Assembly: GCF_900177725.1 (NCBI RefSeq)
Contig: NZ_FXAT01000008.1
Span: 1-64,000, forward strand
DNA from: Paraburkholderia susongensis
GTDB lineage: Bacteria; Pseudomonadota; Gammaproteobacteria; Burkholderiales; Burkholderiaceae
Direction: 5' to 3'
Length of the DNA: 64,000 bases
In this document: positions 59,900 through 64,000 of the stretch, piece after piece
How positions within the stretch are numbered: position 1 is the stretch's first letter
How the letters are laid out: each line of letters begins with the position of its first letter
Translations under genes and position numbers: made by a program
The notes under the pieces: generated by a model
Databases searched by the model: none
Told to the model about the DNA's origin: nothing
The model's input: the letters and a program-made list of their open reading frames with translations, nothing else

Positions 59900-60282
59900 C
59901 GGACAAGGAGGATTGTCTGCTTTGTCGTGTGACCTATTCGATATTCGAGCGCTTTCCGGACGTGCCCTCCGGAATGGTGATAAACGTCGAAACCGGCAAT
60001 TTCTTTCCACTTGCCACGCTTCGCTCGTATTCATCTGGTCGCGACATGGTCGAAGCCTTGGGCGTTGCATGGGCGTGCCAGTGCAGCGAAGACTGGTTCG
60101 ATCAGCAGTTCGTGCTGTGCGATTCGCGAGGGAACGTACTACGCGATACGTACTACACGGTTCGATTTTCCGACAATCGTTTCATGCACGGCGTGACCGA
60201 CGCGGAAGGGCGAACCCGTCGATATCGGACTAACGGCGCGCGATCCATTCACCTTTATCTTGGTCATAAACAGGGGGCGTAG
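59896..60282 (+). CDS. protein with T6SS-associated-type C-terminal beta domain
   Basis: The 128-residue protein has a Cys-rich start (DCLLCRVTY), a middle region with two more cysteines (WACQCSEDWF) and a C-terminal stretch QFVLCDSRGNVLRDTYYTVRF and GVTDAEGRTRRYRTNGARSIHLYL. This last pattern is the small beta domain often found at the ends of VgrG proteins and beside type VI effectors, where it loads cargo. GGGGAG precedes the ATG. It is coupled to both neighbours, so it may be the adaptor of the lysozyme; this is inference. Confidence 0.65.
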   Translation: MTDKEDCLLCRVTYSIFERFPDVPSGMVINVETGNFFPLATLRSYSSGRDMVEALGVAWACQCSEDWFDQQFVLCDSRGNVLRDTYYTVRFSDNRFMHGVTDAEGRTRRYRTNGARSIHLYLGHKQGA

Positions 60283-60875
60283 TGCCTGATGCACTTGGAA
60301 CAGCGGTAACAAACACAGACCCGAATTCATGCGTAACCGTTCAATCAGGTAGGCTCTGCAAGCCTTGGCGTCTTTCGACAGACGGATACACGTTTATGGC
60401 AGTTCTCGAAAGCGGGATAGTAAATGGGACTTACCAGGGAAAACGAGTTGTAGATGGGTTTATTGTGCAAGTCTATGACGACGGTTATGGCATCCCGACG
60501 GTTGGGTTCGGACATAAGATTTTGCCTAAGGATGATCTCAGGATAGGCGAAATAATATCGGCCGAGCGCGCAAGGTCTTTTTTTGAAATTAATTTGCAGC
60601 CGATTGAAGATGCTATAAATTCGGACGTGTGGGTTCTACTATATCAATACGAGTACGATGCGCTCGTTTCTGTTCTGTTTAATACTGGTCCAAACCGCAA
60701 GTCTAGCGATCCCTGGTCTGGGACTCGTTCAAAATATTTGGCCAGTTTTTTGAATCACGGTGAATACAATAGAATGGGAGATGTAATTCATTCATTTATT
60801 GCACAACGAGTGCCTTGGCGTCGTCGTCTCGAAGCACGGCTCTTCATAACGGGGATTTATGATGCGCGTCATTAG
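60282..60875 (+). CDS. GH24-type lysozyme (muramidase), probable antibacterial effector
   Basis: The 197-residue protein has the phage-type lysozyme triad: Glu43 in AVLESG, Asp66/67 in VYDDGYG and Thr73 in IPTVGFGH. It would cut the peptidoglycan glycan chain. The gap between Glu and Asp is about 23 residues, longer than in T4 lysozyme. The N-terminus carries two cysteines (17 and 26) and no signal peptide, as expected for cargo of a contact-dependent secretion system or holin-dependent export. GTG 60282 shares one base with the preceding stop (TAGTG). Base composition is much more AT-rich than the genome. Confidence 0.78.
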   Translation: MPDALGTAVTNTDPNSCVTVQSGRLCKPWRLSTDGYTFMAVLESGIVNGTYQGKRVVDGFIVQVYDDGYGIPTVGFGHKILPKDDLRIGEIISAERARSFFEINLQPIEDAINSDVWVLLYQYEYDALVSVLFNTGPNRKSSDPWSGTRSKYLASFLNHGEYNRMGDVIHSFIAQRVPWRRRLEARLFITGIYDARH

Positions 60876-61347
60876 CGTATTCGCACTGCTCTTTTTGACA
60901 GCGCAGGCAGCTTATTCATCAACATCGATCTATGGATCAGAATTCGACTATAAAAAAGCAAAGCCTACGAGCACGTATTTTTCAGGAAAAAGCAGAAAGG
61001 AAATTGCGTCCTACTGCAAAAATGAAAGGCTTGGAACAATGGATTTATCGGCCTGCGCGCAATTCCGTTATGAAGGCGCTATCGATGCTCTTAACAGAAA
61101 GGTCCTGGAGGTAGAAAAAACTATCGCGGTTGACGATAAGGCAAACGGTGTATATGGGGAACCTGCGGCATTGCCTTACTTCAAAAAAGCTCAAATGCAC
61201 TGGCAACTTTATAGAGACAATGATTGCTATTCAAATGTCTATGAGGTAGGTCCGGCATCGCTGCGGTTTATCGATTTTTGGGACTGCATGACCAGAATGA
61301 CAAAGAACAGGCTTGACGAACTGGCTAAGCCCAACTCCGATGAATGA
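60862..61347 (+). CDS. LprI/DUF1311-family periplasmic protein, probable lysozyme inhibitor (immunity)
   Basis: The 161-residue protein has a signal peptide (VISVFALLFLTAQAAYSS) and the DUF1311 pattern: YCKNERLGTMDLSACAQFRYEGAIDALNRKV, QMHWQLYRDNDCYSNVYEVG and FWDCMTRMTKNRLDEL. LprI-type proteins inhibit lysozyme in the periplasm. The gene overlaps the lysozyme gene by 14 bases, the classical effector-immunity order. ATG 60862 is chosen for its distance to GGGGA; 60859 is also possible. It is as AT-rich as the lysozyme gene. Confidence 0.78.
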   Translation: MRVISVFALLFLTAQAAYSSTSIYGSEFDYKKAKPTSTYFSGKSRKEIASYCKNERLGTMDLSACAQFRYEGAIDALNRKVLEVEKTIAVDDKANGVYGEPAALPYFKKAQMHWQLYRDNDCYSNVYEVGPASLRFIDFWDCMTRMTKNRLDELAKPNSDE

Positions 61348-61426
61348 CAGAAGGAGGAACCACTATAGACCGCGAGATTGCGAAGATCATGGCCAGTCAG
61401 GCACAAAGGTTGTGCCGAGAGGTTCA

Positions 61427-61594
61427 GCCAAGATAAAAGTATCGCGCGGTCGCATAAAACATGCGCTGACGCGTACGGCGCGCCGTCTCAGGTTGCTCAA
61501 GCCCGATAGGGCGCAGCACATCAGCGCATTCGCCCAGTGTGATCGCCTCAAGCTTCTCCACGCCGATTGCAGGCAACACGTCGGCAGACACCCC
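61427..61594 (-). pseudogene. tyrosine-recombinase (P4-type integrase) fragment
   Basis: About 56 residues in one frame resemble the core-binding domain of P4-type phage integrases: VLPAIGVEKLEAITLGECADVLRPI followed by ETARRTRQRMFYATARYF. No start, no catalytic R-H-R-Y domain and no N-terminal part are present. The fragment abuts the stop of the isocitrate-lyase-like gene and lies directly after the lysozyme cassette, marking an old integration event. Confidence 0.6.
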
Positions 61595-61595
61595 C

Positions 61596-62480
61596 TCATT
61601 CCTTCGCCGCATACTCCTTGTCGAGCCGGTCATACAGCGGCTTGTTGACGAGCCGCTGGCGCTCGCTGAACGGCGCGACGAGCGTTGCATCTTCGTCGAG
61701 CCGGCCGTTGTTCCTGAGCGTGCCGAGCGCGCGCTGCATGCCGAGCACCGCGCCTTGCAGCGCCGCGTTCGCGTACAACACGATGCCGTAGCCGAGTTTG
61801 GCGAGCGCGTCGCGTGACTGCACCGGCGTCTTGCCGCCGATCACGATGTTGATGAGCTGCGGCGCCTCGAACAGCGACGGCAGACGTTCGATGTCGGCGA
61901 GCGATTCGGTCGCCTCGATGAACAGGATGTCGGCGCCCGCCTCGATGAAACGGTGACCGCGCTCGATCGCGTCCTCGATGCCGTGCACCGCCGCCGCGTC
62001 CGTGCGCGCCATGATCTGCAGGTTTGCGTCTTCGCGCGCATCGACGGCCGCGCGGATTTTGCCGACCATCTCGCTCGTGGCAACCACCTCCTTGCCCGAG
62101 AAGTGGCCGCATTTCTTCGGCATCACCTGGTCTTCGAACTGGATCACATCGGCACCACTGCGCTCGAGCACGCGCACGGTCTGGCGCACGTTCAACGCGT
62201 TGCCGAAGCCGGTGTCGGCATCGACGATCAGCGGCAGCGCGACCGCGTCGCGGATGCGCGCCGTGTGCTCGGCGACCTCGGCAAGGCCGATGAAACCGAG
62301 GTCGGGCAGGCCGAGCGACATATTGGTGACGCCCGCGCCGGTGATGTAGATCGCCTCGAAACCCGCATCCTCGATCACGCGCGCGCTCATCGCGTTGAAC
62401 GCGCCGGGCACGAGCAGGCCCTGGCGCTGGTTGACCTTGGCGCGGAACGCGGCGCGGCGGGTAGCGGAAGTGGTGGTCAT
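61596..62480 (-). CDS. isocitrate lyase/PEP mutase family enzyme
   Basis: The 294-residue TIM-barrel protein has the family motifs AFNAMSARVIEDAGFEAIYITGAG near the start, LPLIVDADTGFGNALNV near 82 (magnesium ligands), QFEDQVMPKKCGHFSGKEV near 121 (catalytic KKCGH loop) and IMARTDAAAVHG. The KKCGH-FSGK loop and helices fit 2,3-dimethylmalate lyase or related carboxylate lyases better than canonical PrpB (KRCGH-RPNK), so methylisocitrate lyase is possible but not certain. GGAG lies nine bases before ATG 62480. It is divergent from a PrpR-type regulator. Confidence 0.85.
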   Translation of the reverse strand: MTTTSATRRAAFRAKVNQRQGLLVPGAFNAMSARVIEDAGFEAIYITGAGVTNMSLGLPDLGFIGLAEVAEHTARIRDAVALPLIVDADTGFGNALNVRQTVRVLERSGADVIQFEDQVMPKKCGHFSGKEVVATSEMVGKIRAAVDAREDANLQIMARTDAAAVHGIEDAIERGHRFIEAGADILFIEATESLADIERLPSLFEAPQLINIVIGGKTPVQSRDALAKLGYGIVLYANAALQGAVLGMQRALGTLRNNGRLDEDATLVAPFSERQRLVNKPLYDRLDKEYAAKE

Positions 62481-62793
62481 GATGCGGGTCTCCAGAAGGG
62501 GAATCGGTAGTGGAATGCGGGCGTCATTGTGCAGGAAGCGTGCCATTGGATGCGTTTCGCGGCTTACATCAGCGAATCAAGGGCTTGCGAGACTTTGCCC
62601 GGGCTTGAGGGTTCGTGGCACAATAAGCGGAACGTTTCATGAAACGTTTCGTGGAACGTTCCGCGGGGCTGAGCCGGGGCATTTTGCGTCTTCGGGTTTC
62701 ATGCGCGTGCGCTTGAGAACCCGAAACCCCGAGAACCTTGGCAAGGCCCATGAGTTCTTCGATCCGCCCTGACTATCAACCAGGAGAGCCGCG
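62481..62793. other. 313-bp divergent promoter region
   Basis: It contains the palindromic cluster at 62627-62664 and AGGAG (62782-62786) for the PrpR-type gene. No gene is seen. Confidence 0.6.
62627..62664. promoter_or_regulatory. overlapping palindromes, candidate PrpR-type binding sites
   Basis: AACGTTTCATGAAACGTT (62631-62648) is a perfect 18-bp palindrome, and GGAACGTTCC (62653-62662) is a second one. The flanks GCGGAACGTT and AACGTTCCGC (62627-62664) are also inverted repeats. Position between divergent genes suits a regulator-binding region. Confidence 0.65.
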
Positions 62794-64000
62794 GTGTCCA
62801 CCTTCACCCCGTTCCTCGCGAACCCGAATCCTCATGCCGATTCCGGCCGCCCCGGGGTCGCACTCGTCAGTATCAGCCGGCTGCAATCGCTTTGCGAAGC
62901 GGTCGCGCCGCGCTACGCAGGGCGCGCGAAATTCTTCACGGTGCGCGAGGGCTACGGCGCGGCCGTTGCCACGCTGCAAGCCTACGTCGACGCGGGTTCG
63001 GTCGACGTCGTGCTGTCCGCCGGCTCGAACGGCGCGTATCTGCGCGAGCACCTGAACGTGCCGGTCGTGATGGTCAAGGTGAACGGCTTCGACGTGTTGA
63101 GCGCGATCACGCGCGCCACCGCCACGTGGCCAGGCGCGCGCATCGGGCTCGTGCTGCATGAGGCGATCGCGCACGAACTCACCGATTTGAGCCCGCTGCT
63201 CAACGTCGACCTGCGGCAGTGCGCCTACCGGTCGATCGACGAAGTACGGCTCGCGGTCGAGCAGCTCGGCGCTGACGGATGCAGCGTCGTCATCGGGGCC
63301 GGCATGGCCTGCGACTTCGCGCAGCAAGCCGGGCTGGAGAGCGTGTTCCTGTATTCGCTTGCCGCGGTCGAAGAGGCGTTCGAGCGCTCCGTCGAACTGG
63401 CTCGCGTGAGCCGGCAGAAGGAATCGAAGCGCGTGCGCCTGAACACGATCGTCGCGCATCTGCGTGACGGCGTCGCCGCGTTCGACGAAGCCGGCCAGCT
63501 CGAAGCCGTCAACCCGGCGATGCTCGAACTGCTCGGGTTGGACGCCTCGAAGGAAGTCCCGTTGGGCGACGCCCTGAAGGACGTGCCCAAGGAGGCCCTG
63601 GAGGACATACCGGCGGACATCGCGAACCTGCCCGCGCAGGTCACTCGCACGCTCGCGCCGCTGCTGCGCGCAACCCTCGCTCACGACCAGCCCGTCGACG
63701 AGCACATCGAGCAGATCGGCGGCCGTGCGCTGATCGTCAACTGCGTGCCGATCGTCGAGCAAGGCGCGCGCACGGGGTTCGTCGTGACTGCGCAGGATGC
63801 GCTCGTTGCGCAGCGGATCGACCGGTCGCTGCGTACGAGCCAGCGGCCAAAGCATCTGGTCGCGCGGCATCAGCTCGCCGATCTGATCGGCGCTTCGGCG
63901 GCGCTCGAACGCGTGCGCCGGCTTGCGCGCGCGGGCGCCGCGCATGACGCGACCGTGCTGCTGACCGGCGAAAGCGGCACCGGCAAGGAGCTGGTCGCGC
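62794..64000 (+). CDS. prpR: PrpR-type sigma-54-dependent regulator (3' end outside window)
   Basis: The visible 402 residues start at GTG with AGGAG seven bases upstream. The N-terminal PrpR_N domain is clear (VALVSISRLQSLCEAVAPRYAG, VDVVLSAGSNGAYLREHLNVPVVMVKVNGFDVLSAI, GADGCSVVIGAGMACDFAQQAGL). A PAS-like domain follows (LNTIVAHLRDGVAAFDEAGQLEAVNPAMLELLG), then the start of the AAA+ domain with LTGESGTGKELVA (Walker A) at the edge. PrpR activates propionate-catabolic genes in response to 2-methylcitrate. Its divergent neighbour is a lyase of the PrpB superfamily, but prpC is not seen, so the inducer may differ. Confidence 0.88.
   Translation, partial: MSTFTPFLANPNPHADSGRPGVALVSISRLQSLCEAVAPRYAGRAKFFTVREGYGAAVATLQAYVDAGSVDVVLSAGSNGAYLREHLNVPVVMVKVNGFDVLSAITRATATWPGARIGLVLHEAIAHELTDLSPLLNVDLRQCAYRSIDEVRLAVEQLGADGCSVVIGAGMACDFAQQAGLESVFLYSLAAVEEAFERSVELARVSRQKESKRVRLNTIVAHLRDGVAAFDEAGQLEAVNPAMLELLGLDASKEVPLGDALKDVPKEALEDIPADIANLPAQVTRTLAPLLRATLAHDQPVDEHIEQIGGRALIVNCVPIVEQGARTGFVVTAQDALVAQRIDRSLRTSQRPKHLVARHQLADLIGASAALERVRRLARAGAAHDATVLLTGESGTGKELVA

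Overview
The window is high-GC, densely coded proteobacterial DNA. Protein families and layout point to the Burkholderiaceae, most likely a Burkholderia/Paraburkholderia-type genome: a beta-proteobacterial citrate synthase, a DUF4148 secreted protein, an AruH-type aminotransferase, nadV, nifQ and modE genes outside any nif cluster, a FadR-type regulator next to lutABC, a PrpR-type regulator and many MFS carriers. The species cannot be fixed from the sequence alone. No rRNA, tRNA, complete IS element or CRISPR array was recognised.

Layout. 1-4.9 kb: the 3' end of gltA with its terminator, a glycogen-debranching-type glucosidase, a secreted LprI-like protein and an AT-richer YkgJ-type gene. 5.0-13.5 kb: two catabolic modules, each with its own regulator: class II aldolase/GST/MHS transporter with a divergent XRE-cupin regulator, and TIM-barrel isomerase/AAHS transporter/Gfo-Idh-MocA dehydrogenase with a divergent IclR regulator. 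13.5-17.6 kb: an RpiR regulator followed by a C45 acyltransferase/hydrolase, a class III aminotransferase and a carboxymuconolactone-decarboxylase-like protein; two copies of one operator-like motif link the regulator to the operon. 17.8-25.3 kb: DUF4148, OsmC, TetR with a DHA2 efflux pump, a YodC-type protein behind an FNR-type box, a superinfection-immunity-type membrane protein, an M20 peptidase and an Ldh-family oxidoreductase. 25.4-38.2 kb: a PAS-GGDEF-EAL protein, the large helicase Lhr, an FUSC-type membrane protein, a glycine-rich membrane protein, a BON protein, an apparently second rpoN behind a -24/-12 promoter-like site, and an AruH-like aminotransferase.

38.3-47.3 kb: a ferritin-like gene cut by an in-frame stop, an S10 carboxypeptidase, the lactate-utilisation locus (FadR-type regulator plus lutABC with a clear sigma-70 promoter/operator) and an MscS channel. 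47.9-51.1 kb: a sigma-54 enhancer-binding protein facing a 1.4-kb gene-poor stretch with several -24/-12-like elements before a small orphan gene. 51.3-56.3 kb: nadV, then a probable molybdenum module: nifQ-like, modE-like (DNA-binding domain only), a DUF2325 coiled-coil protein and an unrecognised gene; the last two each have a ModE-box-like site upstream. 56.6-59.2 kb: NTF2-like, GNAT and DHA2 efflux genes. 59.7-61.6 kb: an AT-richer, translationally coupled four-gene cassette (small membrane protein, T6SS-associated-type beta domain, GH24 lysozyme, LprI-family protein) that looks like a secreted lysozyme with its inhibitor, next to an integrase fragment. 61.6-64.0 kb: an isocitrate-lyase/PEP-mutase enzyme divergent from a PrpR-type sigma-54 regulator cut off by the window end.

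The strongest candidates for something new are the lysozyme/LprI cassette beside an integrase relic, and the ModE-box-linked nifQ/modE/DUF2325 module. Three genes depend on or encode sigma-54 functions (rpoN, the enhancer-binding protein and prpR).
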